Origin: Reticulitermes speratus | Taxonomy: Eukaryota > Arthropoda > Insecta > Blattodea > Rhinotermitidae | Length of the DNA: 64,000 nucleotides | Assembly (NCBI GenBank): GCA_021186555.1 | Contig: JAJKFL010000042.1 | Location: forward strand, 10,842,781 to 10,906,780 | Direction: 5' to 3' | Shown: in pieces, positions 1 through 11,505 of the stretch | Layout: the number at the start of each line of letters is the position of its first letter | How positions within the stretch are numbered: position 1 is the stretch's first letter | The notes under the pieces: model-generated | Databases searched by the model: none | Seen by the model: only the letters and a program-made list of their open reading frames with translations | Told to the model about the DNA's origin: nothing | Made by a program: the position numbers and the translations under genes

Positions 1-22
1 ACCGACTGAGCTATACCGGCCC
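1..22 (-). mobile_element. SINE-D tRNA-like head cut by the window edge
   Basis: The minus strand reads GGCCGGTATAGCTCAGTCGG, an RNA polymerase III A-box like the heads of the SINE-D copies. The rest would lie left of the window. Confidence 0.4.
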
Positions 23-354
23 ACATTCGCATGTAGTCACATATTTATTATTTACTATTTAAAGGATACTGTTTAAGACTTCAGACAGATTTACAAAAAC
101 GGGTGTAGGTAAGAATAAAACTTTAGATACATTTATTGTAATCTGATTCGCCCTTCCATTCAACAAAGAATAATATGGCTTAACTAGAAATTAGATAAAC
201 ACTACAAGATAAACCCTCTATAGCTGACCTAAACTGTCTCTCTACTGTCTCCACTAAGATGTTATACCGATGAGTTACAATTTCCTTTACACCCTTAAAC
301 TAAAGTACTAATTCTACACAAATGTGGCCTGTCTGCCAAATATAAATTTTGATA

Positions 355-672
355 GGTAAAGGTAAAGGTAAAGCAATCCCATTACAGGCCTTGACAGGCC
401 CTTAGGGCTCCAGGAGGTTGAGGCTCCCAGGTTTTTAGACAATCAGCACATGAAGGTGGTAAGGTTGTTAGCCCTACGCACCGGCCGCCTTTACCCCCCA
501 GGAAAGTTTCCTGGTACTCATTTCTGTTAGAGGCTGAGTCGACCCCAGGGCCATAGTGCGACCGAAACGATTATGTCAGTGAAAAATTCCAGTGACACCA
601 TCGGGAATCGAACCCGCGACGTTCGTGTTTGTAGCGCAGTGCCTCAACTAACTGCGCCACTGCGCGCCCCCG
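355..672 (-). mobile_element. SINE-A copy, nearly complete
   Basis: On the minus strand the head reads CAGTGGCGCAGTTAGTTGAG (A-box) and, 30 bases on, GGGTTCGATTCCC (B-box), so it descends from a tRNA. The body carries ...CTGGGGTCGACTCAGCC... and the 3' end is (CTTTAC)n, seen here as GGTAAAGGTAAAGGTAAAG at 356-374. Confidence 0.85.
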
Positions 673-739
673 AATTTTGATAGGTAGTAACGGTTATACC
701 CGTTAAACTGCTCAATTAATAAATAACATTATTTGAAAG

Positions 740-900
740 TTACAGTGTTGTGGCAGGCTTACACTCTGGAAGACACAGAAGGCACCTGCCGCATGCAACT
801 TCAGTTCGGAATGTTGTTAAACAACTACGCGAAGACTAAGGCAATGATTCCTCTGAAACGTCGGTAAGTGTCTATCACATTACACTGCGTGATCTTAATA
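740..900. repeat. Fold-back-like repeat carrying the GAAACGTCGGTA core
   Basis: CTCTGAAACGTCGGTAAG lies at about 852, with flanks like those of other members (TTACAGTGTTGTGGCAG on the left, ACACTGCGTGATC on the right). No transposase is present. Confidence 0.45.
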
Positions 901-923
901 TACAACCAAGCGAGAGGTAATCA

Positions 924-1045
924 GAGCCGAGTTGTTCCTTGCGGACGGCTAGACAGACGGACAGACAGACACAGAGATACACAGGCAGACATGACGAAGA
1001 TAAAAGTCACTTTTCGAAATTTGTAAGCGCGCCTAAAAGTGGGAC
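924..1045 (+). repeat. Fragment sharing the GAGCCGAGTTGTTCC / GACAGACAG block
   Basis: GAGCCGAGTTGTTCC, a run of GGACAGACAG units, ATGACGAAG and GCGCCTAAAA match the end of the element half at 4690-4785 and the intronic copies. Confidence 0.5.
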
Positions 1046-1655
1046 CTTTAAAGGTCACCGTTCCACTGAGACATAGCCTCTCAAGCAATCCAAAAAACAA
1101 AAAAGACATCACACGGCGTCATAGCCCACGTAGCCATATGTTTAGTCTGACCTGTAAAGGTCTCCAGCACAGTGAGCCGAATCTGACAAGCGCAAAACCG
1201 AATTTATGCCTGGCGATGAACACATCTGTTATTCAATCATACCGGCCGGCGATTGCATGAAGCACGAAGCCAACCCAACCGCTACTTGCTGTTCACAAGT
1301 ATACACAAATGCTGGATAGCAATAATCTAGTTAAAACAGACGGAGTTCGCTACAGATACCTGTACAGAGCATGGACTTAATGCAATGCGACTTGACATAA
1401 CTAACGTGTTTTCCAACCAGAGCCAAATTTCACACATGTCTTTCACAACTGTGCGTGGTTTCGGCTGACAACACGCATAACGGACGGAATGAGGAGGGCA
1501 TGTTGCACGCATGGAAAAGAAAAGAAATTCCTACAGAAATGTGTCTCGAAAGGACACTTCGGACAAAGAGATGTAGGCAGGAAGATAACATTAAATGCGT
1601 CTTACAGAAGCGGATCAAAACAAATAGTGAAAGAAAGATATGGAAGAAAGAAAGA
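1046..1655. other. No recognised feature
   Basis: Only short overlapping open frames on both strands, none with a recognisable protein family or splice pattern. Confidence 0.6.
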
Positions 1656-1659
1656 TTAA

Positions 1660-1884
1660 CCCTTTAAAGACGAAGCATAAACTGTTCATTTAAAGAACCA
1701 GTTCGTACCGCGCAGTAAACACTCTTCATCTCGATTAAAAAACAAATCAATTTATTTTATATAAGGCAAAAGTCGCTGTTTGTTGTAATATAAATACAAT
1801 ACACATAAATACATGTGGGCAGAATGTAGAATTTGTGAATGTTAAAACTGTCGATGCATCCAGTAACCATTAGGCTTTAAAATG
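1660..1884. mobile_element. piggyBac-type MITE with TTAA target sites
   Basis: TTAA at 1656-1659 is followed by CCCTTTAAAGACG, and the right end reads GGCTTTAAAATG then TTAA at 1885-1888. The inside matches the better copy at 36152-36412 (CGTACCGCGCAGTAAACACT, GGGCAGAATGTAGAATTT). No coding capacity. Confidence 0.7.
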
Positions 1885-2341
1885 TTAAGAAAACAAAATG
1901 TACAAATTTTGCACAGAATCCGAATAAAATGGGATTCATTTGTCTAGGGCCTTGGGGTTTAAATTTAGTTGTATGTTGTTAATAATACAGTAACCTTTGA
2001 AAAGGCAAACAATATGATTAATTTTTTAATCAGACCGCAGCACAGCATTTGATAAGTACAACTCTAACCCCTGATGATGGTTTCTCGCAAGCCGAAACGT
2101 ATGTAGGGTATTTTATTAATGATAAAAGGTTAATTTATACCTTTATTGACGGTTCTGTGCATTTGTTGGTACTTATTGCTGAATATGATTAATATTGTTG
2201 TGATATTAAAATAGTCGATTTTGTTATATAAACCTCTTTGCTGGTAAAAGAGGAAAACAAAGGAACACAAACTGAAGAGAAAGGAATATACAAATATCAA
2301 ATAACCCAAGAAATTAAGGTAATAATTGTGAGGAAAGTACC

Positions 2342-3152
2342 ATTGTTCCCGTGCACAAACGCCACTCATTCCTGTCTTCGTGATAAATGTTCCCGTGCAC
2401 AAACGCCACTCATTCCTGTCTCGGGGATAAATGTTCCCGTGCACAAACGCCACTCATTCCTGTCTTCGGTGATAAATGTTCCGTGCACAAACGCATTCAT
2501 TCTGTCTCCGGTGATAAATGTTCCCGTGCACAAACACCACTCATTCATGTATCCGGTGATAAATGTTCCCGTGCACAAACGCCATTCATTCCTGTCTCCG
2601 GTGATAAATGTTCCGGTGCACAAACGCCACTCATTCCTGTCTCCGGTGATAAATTTTCCCGTGCACAAACGACACTCATTCCTGTCTCCGGTGATAAATG
2701 TTCCGGTGCACAAACGCCACTCATTCCTGTCTCCGGTGATAAATGTTCCCTGCACAAACACCACTCATTCATGTATCCGGTGATAAATGTTCCGGTGCAC
2801 AAACGCCACTCATTCCTGTCTCCGGTGATAAATGTTCCAGTGCACAAACGACACTCATTCCTGTCTCCGGTGATAAATGTTCCGGTGCACAAACGCCACT
2901 CATTCGTGCCTCCGGTGATAAATGTTCCGTGCACAAACGACACTCATTCCTGTCTCCGGTGATAAATGTTCCGGTGCACAAACGCCACTCATTCGTGCCT
3001 CCGGTGATAAATGTTCCGGTGCACAAACGCCACTCATTCGTGCCTCCGGTGATAAATGTTCCGGTGCACAAACGCCACTCATTCCTGTCTCCGGTGATTA
3101 ATGTTCCGGTGCACAAACGCCACTCATTCCTACTGCCGCTGCTACATGTTCC
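2342..3152. repeat. Minisatellite, 45-bp unit, about 18 copies
   Basis: The unit is built from GATAAATGTTCCGGTGCACA, AACGCCACTCATTCCTG and TCTCCGGT. As 45 is divisible by three, several frames stay open on both strands and read as 15-residue repeats; no start, splice or signal sequence suggests real coding. Some units have variants (CATGTATCC, CGTGCC) that recur in a pattern. Confidence 0.95.
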
Positions 3153-3400
3153 TATCCAACCACTGTCCTACTCTTAGTTGTACATTACTCACTGCCACTT
3201 TTGTTTCTTCAGGCAAACTTCTCTTTGAATGTCTCTGTAACGTTTCTGCTGGAGGCTCCCACTGTATTATTGTTCTTGTACATTTTACAAGTGGCATTCG
3301 CTCTAAATATCCGTACCAATATAACATGTGGTTTCGTTTTATATCCACTATTCGTCTTACGGTTTCATTCATTATTTTTGTATATCGTTAAATACTCCAG
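3140..3400 (-). pseudogene. LINE reverse transcriptase C-terminal fragment
   Basis: The minus-strand frame reads RRIVDIKRNHMLYWYGYLER and then MPLVKCTRTIIQWEPPAE. That is the pattern of the region after the polymerase domain in many insect LINEs (...RLxWYGHVxRMP...W.PPGR...). It is frameshifted after this and abuts the 45-bp array. Confidence 0.5.
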
Positions 3401-3902
3401 CGACGTACGCAACAAAAGTCCTTTAAAATATCCAGTAATTTACTTTCTGTAGCTGGCACTTTGTGCACGTGTGTTCATTGTTTTGAAATTCGTGAATCAC
3501 AGCCTCGTGTAAGATGCAAATGAAAAGGATACTGTTGATAAGTTTGAAGAACAGACGACTTAAAATGTGAAGAGAAATGAAACAAAGGAAGGGGAAGGTA
3601 TTATAAACTGTGTAAGCGACAGTGCGTAGGATGCATTCAGCGCTACATCAAGCCTTAAACACAGAGCAGATGATGCTTAAACCAGAGGGCGATTGTAGGC
3701 GCCTAGCATAGAACAAACGTACTTATCAGTAAATACGAGCATGTCCCCAATCTCATACTGTGTCGGCGTGCACACGTACGGTTCTGTGAAGAGCATCAAT
3801 TCCGCCTATTAACTCTGTGCTGTGGCTGTATGGTGTGTTACCGCTGGTGCTCCTTCATATCGTGTTCGTACTGAAACTCCGTAACTGTTAATTACGTAAC
3901 CC
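3400..3902. other. No recognised feature
   Basis: Unique-looking AT-rich sequence with no open frame over 60 codons and no clear repeat structure. Confidence 0.5.
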
Positions 3903-4202
3903 CGTAACACGGCCGTGCCATGACTCACGCGGTTAGTCGCCGGCCTCCCACCGCGGAGGCCCGGGTTCGATCCAGGGTCAGTCCATGTGGGATTTGTGGT
4001 AGACAAAGTGGCACTGCGACAGGTTTTTCCCCGAGTACTTCGGTTTTCCCCTGTCAATTTCATTCCACCGGTGCTCCGTTACTTGGAAAAATGAAAAAAA
4101 AATTGATCATCTTTCTCTACATCTTTATCATATACTTGCACAATAAGCCTTAAGGCTGCGGTGCGTCCGTAGCATCTGCTGCGGAGCCCTTCTCCACAAA
4201 AA
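3903..4202 (+). mobile_element. SINE-C copy, complete
   Basis: The tRNA-like head is CATGACTCACGCGGTTAGTC with B-box GGGTTCGATCCAGG. The body is GTGGTAGACAAAGTGGCACT..., and the 3' part has GGCTGCGGTGCGTCCGTAGC then an A-rich end. Flanks AACCCCGTAAC and AAACCCTTAAC are a possible, imperfect target duplication. Confidence 0.85.
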
Positions 4203-4257
4203 GAAACCCTTAACATGTTTAAATAACACGTATAAAACTGATTCTAATATTTAACAA

Positions 4258-4785
4258 GTCAGGCAATGTACGTATAACGTAACATTGAGGCGCGTTCGCG
4301 TAACCATGGTTGCCGTGGAAAAGCAATAAGTATTACATATTCTGAGTGTGTGTCTGTAGTCTTAGTTATCCAGTATGCAAAGCGCATGCGCCGTATTATA
4401 TTGCCATCTATGGTCTGTCTGGCTCTACCATATTTTTCCACATTATCTCATAAACGGCACGATTTTCGGGAATAAAGTTATTTAACATAAAATGTGTGTT
4501 TTGATTTTCTCTACAATTTTGTCTGAAACGCTTCTCATTCTAAGAAGAATCCAGCGAGATATTATCATAAATGTACCTAGGTCTTCATGTAAAGTACCGG
4601 TTATTCCTGTCAAATTTTAACGAAACTTGAATTGTGTCGGCAGATATTCGGAAAATACTCAAATATAAAATCTCATGAAAATCTGTCCACTGGGAGCCGA
4701 GTTGTTCCATCCGGACAGACAGACAGACAGACATGATAAAGCAAACAGTCGCTTTTCGCAATTGTGCGGACGCGCCTAAAAACGA
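4258..4785 (+). mobile_element. Partial copy of the intron-1 inverted-repeat element
   Basis: It starts GTCAGGCAATGTACGTATA, matching the left terminal repeat at 27922, and continues through the same body to the GGACAGACAGACAG and GCGCCTAAAAACG block. The right half is absent. Confidence 0.7.
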
Positions 4786-5495
4786 AACAAATTTTTAAAA
4801 AGACTCAGTACGAAGCGAGAAAAACATAAATTTAATATTTCAAGTGCAACCGAAGGCTTCGTCTGCCAGCAGCATCCAAAGTTTAACTGCGGCTTACATT
4901 TTGCCCTGAACTGCTAACTTCACAGGACGCAGAAGTTAATCCAATGCAAAACTTTGCACTTTCTTTTTGAGTAAACAGAAGAACAGACGTGTGTGAACCT
5001 GACTATTGGCTTCACAAGCACAAACTTTCCGTTTAGTTCTTTACAGAATTAAACTGAATTAATTCTTGACTTACTTTCATGTCTGATTATTTACTTACGT
5101 TTTATGGAAAGACCCTGCCCTACCTCAAGCTGCACGACGTCCATTAAAACTTAACAATCCCACAAGCTGTCCAAAACACTGATGGCCAAGAAAAAATGTT
5201 GCCCACTGAAACAGCGTCTTATTCCAGACGAACGGAGTCTTTAGCCTGAAGTCACTACAGCTTTCTGTATTTCCACAATATTTGACCGAAAATGTCAAAT
5301 AGGTCTTGGCCCACACTGTACAGGTACTGTTCAGAATTCAGCTTTACGTTCCAATTTCGCGACACATTTTCCCAGCATCTACGATGGCACAGACGAGTCC
5401 CGAACTATAGTGAAAATAAAGCGTCCCTATTTCAAGGCAACACGGCATAAAGGTGTATGATAAAGGGCAGGTCAGGCTCCACGTCTAGGTGGATG
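4786..5495. other. No recognised feature
   Basis: Short open frames only. Nothing repeats elsewhere in the window that can be seen by eye. Confidence 0.5.
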
Positions 5496-5497
5496 TG

Positions 5498-5740
5498 AGT
5501 CGTCATTGGAATTTTTCATTGACATAATCCTTTCGGTAACACTATGGCCCTGGGGTCGACTCAGCCTCTAATAGAAATGAGTACCAGGAATATTTCCTGG
5601 GGGGTAAAGGCGGCCGGTGAGTAAGGATGACAACCTTACCACCTTCATGTGCGATTGTCTAGACATCTGGGAGCCTCAACCTGCTGGAACCCTAAGGACC
5701 TGTCCAGACCTGTAATGGGATTTCTTTACCTTTTACATAG
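5498..5740 (+). mobile_element. SINE-A copy lacking its tRNA head
   Basis: It begins at TCGTCATTGGAATTTTTCAT, just after the tRNA-like part, and runs to TGTAATGGGATTTCTTTACC, the family 3' end. The 5' truncation is usual for LINE-driven insertion. Confidence 0.8.
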
Positions 5741-5879
5741 AGCTACTCATTAACTACTTTTCCAGAATTTGTAAAATTTATAGCGCGCGTATTTAGCGAA
5801 GTGATTACACCGATTTCCTGTGCACTTATAACAAGTGGATATGTATGTGGATCAATGGAAAAGCTATCTATGTGAACTG

Positions 5880-6179
5880 TATCTATAAATGTGAACTTGA
5901 AAAATTTCTATATAATTTTCAACAACCTTTACCCTAGATTACTAGAAATGTAAACTGGAAAACTTTCTACCTGACATTTCAATAACCTTTACCCTACATT
6001 ACTGGAAATGTGAACTGGAAAATGTTCTATCTTAAATTCCAGCAACCTCTATACTAGATTACTAGAAATGTATGCTGCAAAATTTTCTACCTTAAATTTC
6101 AACAACATTTACCTTAGATTACTATAAATATGAACTGGAGAATTTGCTATCTGAAATTTCAACCACGTTTACCCTAGAT
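5880..6179. repeat. Diverged 60-bp tandem array, left part
   Basis: Five diverged units containing AGAAATGTAAACTGGAAAAC, TTTCTACCTGAAATTTCAA and CCTTTACCCTAGATTACT. The array continues at 6706 after an inserted element. Confidence 0.85.
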
Positions 6180-6697
6180 CAGTGGTAATCAGCCTTTTTT
6201 GTTCGCGTACCCCCAGATATAATTTCTCTTCAACTTTGTACCCCCAAAGTTGTTGCTGCATAATTCAAGTTATACATAGTCTAGAATCTACATCTAAAAT
6301 AAGTTAAATAAATTACATCCAAAATAATGTATTAAATAATAAGTTTTAAATTAGAAAAAGGAGAATTAAGCTATTAATAACAAATATATTATTGCCTATC
6401 ATATAAAAATTAGTAAAGGAACAAAGGTGTTTTAGCTAAGCAAAATTATATGCACTATGTGGAATAAAATGAAACTAGCCGCCCAGATAAGAATCGCATA
6501 AGGAGAGAGAGAAAAAAAATGGCGCTCCCAAATCGCATGTCGTTACGTCCGGGTCTCTTGTGGCTAACCCTAAATCTGCCCCTGATGATTCAGTGTTTAT
6601 CATGGAATAATATATTTATCTTTTTTAATTTTACGTACCCCCTAAGATGTCTTCGCGTACCCCCAGGGGTACGCGTACCCCTGGTTGAATACCACTG
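6180..6697. mobile_element. hAT-like non-autonomous DNA transposon
   Basis: It begins CAGTGGTAATCAGCC and ends GGTTGAATACCACTG, the inverted ends typical of hAT elements. It is flanked by an 8-base duplication, CCCTAGAT (6172-6179) and CCCTAGAC (6698-6705). Subterminal GCGTACCCCC motifs occur at both ends. At 518 bp with no transposase frame it is non-autonomous. Confidence 0.88.
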
Positions 6698-6705
6698 CCC
6701 TAGAC

Positions 6706-6830
6706 TACTAGAAATAAAACATGGAAATATTTCCTGTCTGGAATTTCAACGACCTTTACCCTATATTCCTGGAAATGTATACTGTAAAATTTTCTACCTG
6801 AAATTTGAATAACCTTTACCCTAAAATTTT
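6706..6830. repeat. 60-bp tandem array, right part
   Basis: Two further units (CTGGAAATGTATACTGTAAA, CCTGAAATTTGAATAACC) continue the array interrupted by the hAT-like insertion. Confidence 0.85.
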
Positions 6831-7589
6831 ACAAAAACTTTAAGTTTCAGGATTCACATACGGGAATGAAGAAATTTGCAACATTCTCAGTGACAAGCGG
6901 CCGCACAGTATGCCTGGACTATATCCTAGGTCACGCCTACTACAAGGCAGATTCAGTACTACAAAGAAATTTCAGGTGATTCGACCACGCAAAGCTATAT
7001 TAATACTGATACATATCTCTCCCTACAAATACATACACGTATATATATATATAATATATATACATACATATATATATATATATAACATTCTATGTGCAGG
7101 CGGATTTTGTCAAACTAACCCCATGTGTCCTAATTTGTGGGGTTTCGTGCTTCTGATTGCTGAAAGGCTACGTAATGTTAAATTCACTGTGTGTTTGGTC
7201 TCCTAATACGGAATTCTTCTTCTAATGGTCTGGTAGTAACTGTTGAGCTATTGTTCTGTTTATAAACGTTACGTAACCAGAGGAATAGGCGACTAGCATA
7301 CAAAATTCAGGTACTCCTGTATCAGTGAACTGTACCGTGAAGTTTCAATATCGAATATGTAAACACGTTGCTTCAGTTCCACAACAAACACCAACACAGT
7401 ACACAGTACAGTACGCTCTGGAGAACAAATGTTTCGGCCAGGCTGGGCCATCATAGAACACGTCAATCATAAAGTAGAAATTACTTAATTATTTATATAA
7501 AAATTTTGCCTTGAGTCATATGACCTGTGACAGAGATAAATGTACATTAATATATTGCCGAAACTCTACATAAACATCCCACTGTTCAC
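6831..7589. other. No gene; a (TA)n tract
   Basis: A TA-rich simple repeat lies at about 7040-7085. The rest has no recognised feature. Confidence 0.6.
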
Positions 7590-8841
7590 AGTATCAGTAC
7601 CTGTAACAGCATCTGTAACAGTATCTGTAACAGTATCTGTAACAGTATCTGTAACAATATCTGTAACAATATATGTAACAATATCTGTAACAGTATCTGT
7701 AACAGTATCTGAGTAACAGTATCTGTAACACTATCTGTAACACTATCTGTAACACTATCTGTAACAGTATCTGTAACAGTATCTATAACAATATCTGTAA
7801 CAGTACCTGTAACAATATCTGTAACAGTATCTGTAACAATATCTGTAACAGTATCTGTAACTATCTGTAACAGTATCTGTAACAGTATCTGTAACTATCT
7901 GTAACAGTATCTGTAATAATATCTGTAACAGTATCTGTAACAGCATCTGTAACAGCATCTGTAACAGTATCTGTAACAGTATCTGTAACAATATCTGTAA
8001 CACTATCTGTAACACTATCTGTAACAGTATCTGTAACAGTATCTGTAACAGTATCTGTAACATATCTGTAACATATCTGTAACATATCTGTAACAGTATC
8101 TGTAACATATCTGTAACAGATCTGTAACATATCTGTAACAGTATGTAACAATATCTGTAACAGTATCTGTAACATATCTGTAAACTAATTCTGTAACAGT
8201 ATCTGTAACAATATCTGTAACAGTATCTGTAACAGTATCTGTAACAATATCTGTAACAGTATCTGTAAAATATCTGTAACAGTAATCTGTAACATATCTG
8301 TAATAGTATCTGTAACAATATCTGTAACAGTATCTGTAACAGTACCTGTAACTAAATATCTGTAACAGTATCTGTAACAGTACCTGTAAAATATCTGTAA
8401 CAGTATCTGTAACAGTATCTGTAACAGTACCTGTAACAATATCTGTAACAGTATCTGTAACAGTACCTGTAAAATATCTGTAACAGTACCTGTAACAAGT
8501 ATCTGTAACAGTATCTGTAACAGTATCTGTAACAGTATCTGTAAAGTATCTGTAACAGTATCTGTAACAGTATCTGTAACATATCTGTAACAGTATCTGT
8601 AACAGTACCTGTAACAATATCTGTAACAGTATCTGTAATAATGTCTGTAACAGTCTCTGTAACAATATCTGTAACAGTATCTGCAACAGTATCTGTAACA
8701 ATATCTGTAACAGTATCTGTAACAATATCTGTAACAGTATCTGTAACTATCTGTAACAGTATCTGTAATAATATCTGTAACAGTATCTGTAACAATATAT
8801 GTAACAGTATCTGTAACTATCTGTAACAGTATCTGTAACAG
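7590..8841. repeat. 1.25-kb array of the 12-mer AACAGTATCTGT
   Basis: About 100 copies of the 12-base unit with common substitutions (AACAATATCTGT, AACAGTACCTGT) and 1-2 base slips. The long open frames here read LLQILLQ, VTDTVTD or CYRYCYR and are products of the repeat. Confidence 0.97.
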
Positions 8842-8844
8842 TTT

Positions 8845-9305
8845 TCCAGTGTCACGCCGGTTACAGGTTCTCAGTCGCTTTGTGCCATATTTTCCAGTTT
8901 ATTGCTTCTTCAAGTGTCAGATTCTTCTTCTTCATCACTCTTTTCACTTCCTCTCCCTCTCCAATTCGGGTCTTATACTTTTTTTCTTCCTTCCGGTGAC
9001 CAGGTTAGTATCGGTTAGTATAGACCTGCCATGTGTAATATACGTATATCCATACCATTTTAACATGTTATTTTCCACTCTTTCCAAAACTGTTTGTGTT
9101 ACTCCCCTTTTCTATTCTTACTTCATATCTTACTTTTAATATTTTGGATGTTCTTGCAGCTCTTCTCCAAAAATCCACTTTAGTACTTAACAGCTTTTGC
9201 TTTACTTTGCAATCCACTGTCCAAATTCCAATACCATATCTTACAATGCGTTCCACCACTGTGCAAAATATTAGTTTCTTTGTATTTCATGAAATATGTT
9301 TATTC
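8845..9305 (-). pseudogene. LINE reverse transcriptase C-terminal relic
   Basis: Minus-strand frames give YGIGIWTVDCKVKQKLLST, then DFWRRAARTSKILKVRYEV, then in shifted frames a KTRIGEGEEVKRVMKKKNLT stretch and INWKIWHKATENL before a stop. This order is the usual end of an insect LINE ORF2 (YGxExWT..., the WRRAARxSK block, then the C-terminal basic tail). At least two frameshifts break it, and its 3' end abuts the 12-mer array. Confidence 0.7.
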
Positions 9306-11028
9306 CAAAGTAGGCTATTCAATGTTCGTGTTACTTTTCTGGCTTCGTAATGGTACACGCCGTATATACTGGTAACAACTTTGCGAAGACCTTTTTCTTG
9401 AAAAGTAGAAGTAGGTCTCTCTCTGAAACATTGGTGCCTCTATACCGAAAGATACGGCATCATATACAATAAGGGAATAATCTGTACCTAGAAATATGTT
9501 TCGTAGCACAAAGGAAAAGGTATCGGTGGGAACAGTACTTTTTGAGGAAGACTCATAAATACGAAGTAGGAGGCCTACGTTGGGAAACGAAAGCCATTTC
9601 CTCTGGCCCATATGTGACAGTTCCGCAGTCATGTTCTGAGAGACTCCAGTCATCTCTCAATATTCTTTGTGTGTTCACATTGTCATTCTGTTCTTCATTA
9701 AAAATAAACGATTTCATTAATTTTATTTTCCTTTTAATAAAAATCAGAATTGTGTATTATTTACCCCAGTGTCTTTAACACAAACTCTTTTCCCAGAATC
9801 TTGCGTAAAGAACCAGTGCCGTATCTCCGCGTCCCTTTGTTATTTTCACATGAATTTATAAATGCATAAATCTTAGACAATTTTCACTGAAACTTTGTGC
9901 GTAAACAAACAATTTTTTTTTTTTACCAAGAATAGGTTATGTATTTGTGAACTGTTTAAGAAACATTTCTGACAAATCAAACCATAAGAGTTCTGAGAAT
10001 TCGGGATTTTTTTTTGTAGTTCAAAAGGCAGACTAAATACAGAATTCTAAGAAATAGCACGAAAGTTTTAGAAACAAATAAATATGAAATCAGGGGAGTG
10101 TTTATTTAATAACGGCAGCAGGAGGTCCCATGTGGATGAGAGACAATTTTCTCCATCAGTATGTCGAAAACATTTAGACCGAAAAAATCTGAACCGTGAT
10201 GTCGAAAAAATTTGTCATAGGGAAATATCACCCTAAACGTAAGCATTACTGTTAAACAGGCATTGGAACAACAACTTCCACCATGAAGAGTTAGCTAGCT
10301 CCATGTAGTAGTGTCTGTTTTGAGAAACTTATTTTCGTTTATCTAGTCCAGAAATTCCCGGAAATTTTTGTTCATTATCATAGTCACAACAGTCTGCCAA
10401 CTGAATGTATCCCATGCCTCATGAATTCAGTCCACACCTTCACACCTTTTCGATTTATGATACATTTCAATATTACCTTTCCATGTAACAAGCTGGTACT
10501 CCCAATCGGCCAAGCAAATTTTTCGACTAAAACTCTTGTATCAATTTCTCATCTCCCCATATGCGTGCTGCAGGAACCGCTCATCCTATCCCTATAAATG
10601 TTTGCTAAACGGTATAAATTTGGAGCTCGAATTACTTTTCAAATTAGATATTAGTGTAATGTACAGGCAACAGCTAGAACCTGTCGCAAGTAATGCTGAT
10701 TAACCCAGAATGGAAACTGAGAGAATCAACGGAAGCAGATTACAAATACGAAAGAAATAAAAACGTCTGAACACTGACCTTTAACTCTTTATAATACTCC
10801 ACAAGACGGTTCTTACTTCCAAGAAAATACACCATATGTTTTTTATATTATGTTTTACTTACCAACGCTATTAGTAGCGCATACTTTGTGAGGCCAAATA
10901 GCAGGATATGTATCGAATAATGAATTGGGAATAATGTAATGTGTCTTTGTCTAATTTCAGGCACTATCTCAGCATTTTCCTGGAAGGACTGTAGAAAACC
11001 ACGAAATATCAGTCAGAATAGTAGGTGT
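9306..11028. other. No recognised feature
   Basis: AT-rich sequence with open frames under 115 codons, none matching a family I recognise. Confidence 0.5.
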
Positions 11029-11505
11029 GCAAGACGTCCTGCTGCCATTGGTACCCTAACGTTCTGTGTATCTGTATTTCATAAGACGTCCTGTTGACAT
11101 TCGCCCCTAACGTTCTGTATATCTGTATTATATAAGACGTCCTGTTGACATTCGCCCCTAACGTTCTGTGTATCTGTATTACATAAGACGTCCTGTTGAC
11201 ATTCGCCCCTAACGTTCTGTGTATCTGTATTTCATAAGACATCCTGCTGACATTCGCCCCCTAACGTTCTGTATATTATCTTGTCATTTAACCGATAAAG
11301 ACGTCCTGTTGACATTCGCCCCTAACGTTCTGTGTATCTGTATTAACACTAACGATCGTTTCGCTCCTGTGACATTCGCCCCCTAACGTTTGTTCTGTAT
11401 TAAATCTTGTAATTAACCATAAAGACGTCCTGTTGACATTCGCCCCCTAAACGTTCTGCTGTAATCGCTAGTATTTTCATATAAGACGTCCTGCTGGTTA
11501 TTCTG
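11029..11505. repeat. Irregular tandem array, about 51-bp unit, 8 copies
   Basis: Units contain AAGACGTCCTGTTGACATTC, GCCCCTAACGTTCTGT and GTATCTGTATT. The first five are regular; later ones are 58-66 bp with insertions such as AACACTAACGATCG. Confidence 0.9.

Noticed and set aside
2130..3177. Several overlapping open frames of 60-191 codons on both strands
   Set aside because: They lie in the 45-bp tandem array. The period is a multiple of three, so frames stay open by construction. The peptides are repeats with no signal, domain or splice context.
3920..4153. tRNA genes suggested by A- and B-box motifs here and at about 20 other places
   Set aside because: Each is the head of a SINE: a family body follows, copies recur, and the acceptor stems do not close as a tRNA.
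7755..8826. Open frames of up to 236 codons on the minus strand
   Set aside because: They are translations of the AACAGTATCTGT array (LLQILLQ, VTDTVTD, CYRYCYR) and change type at every one-base slip.
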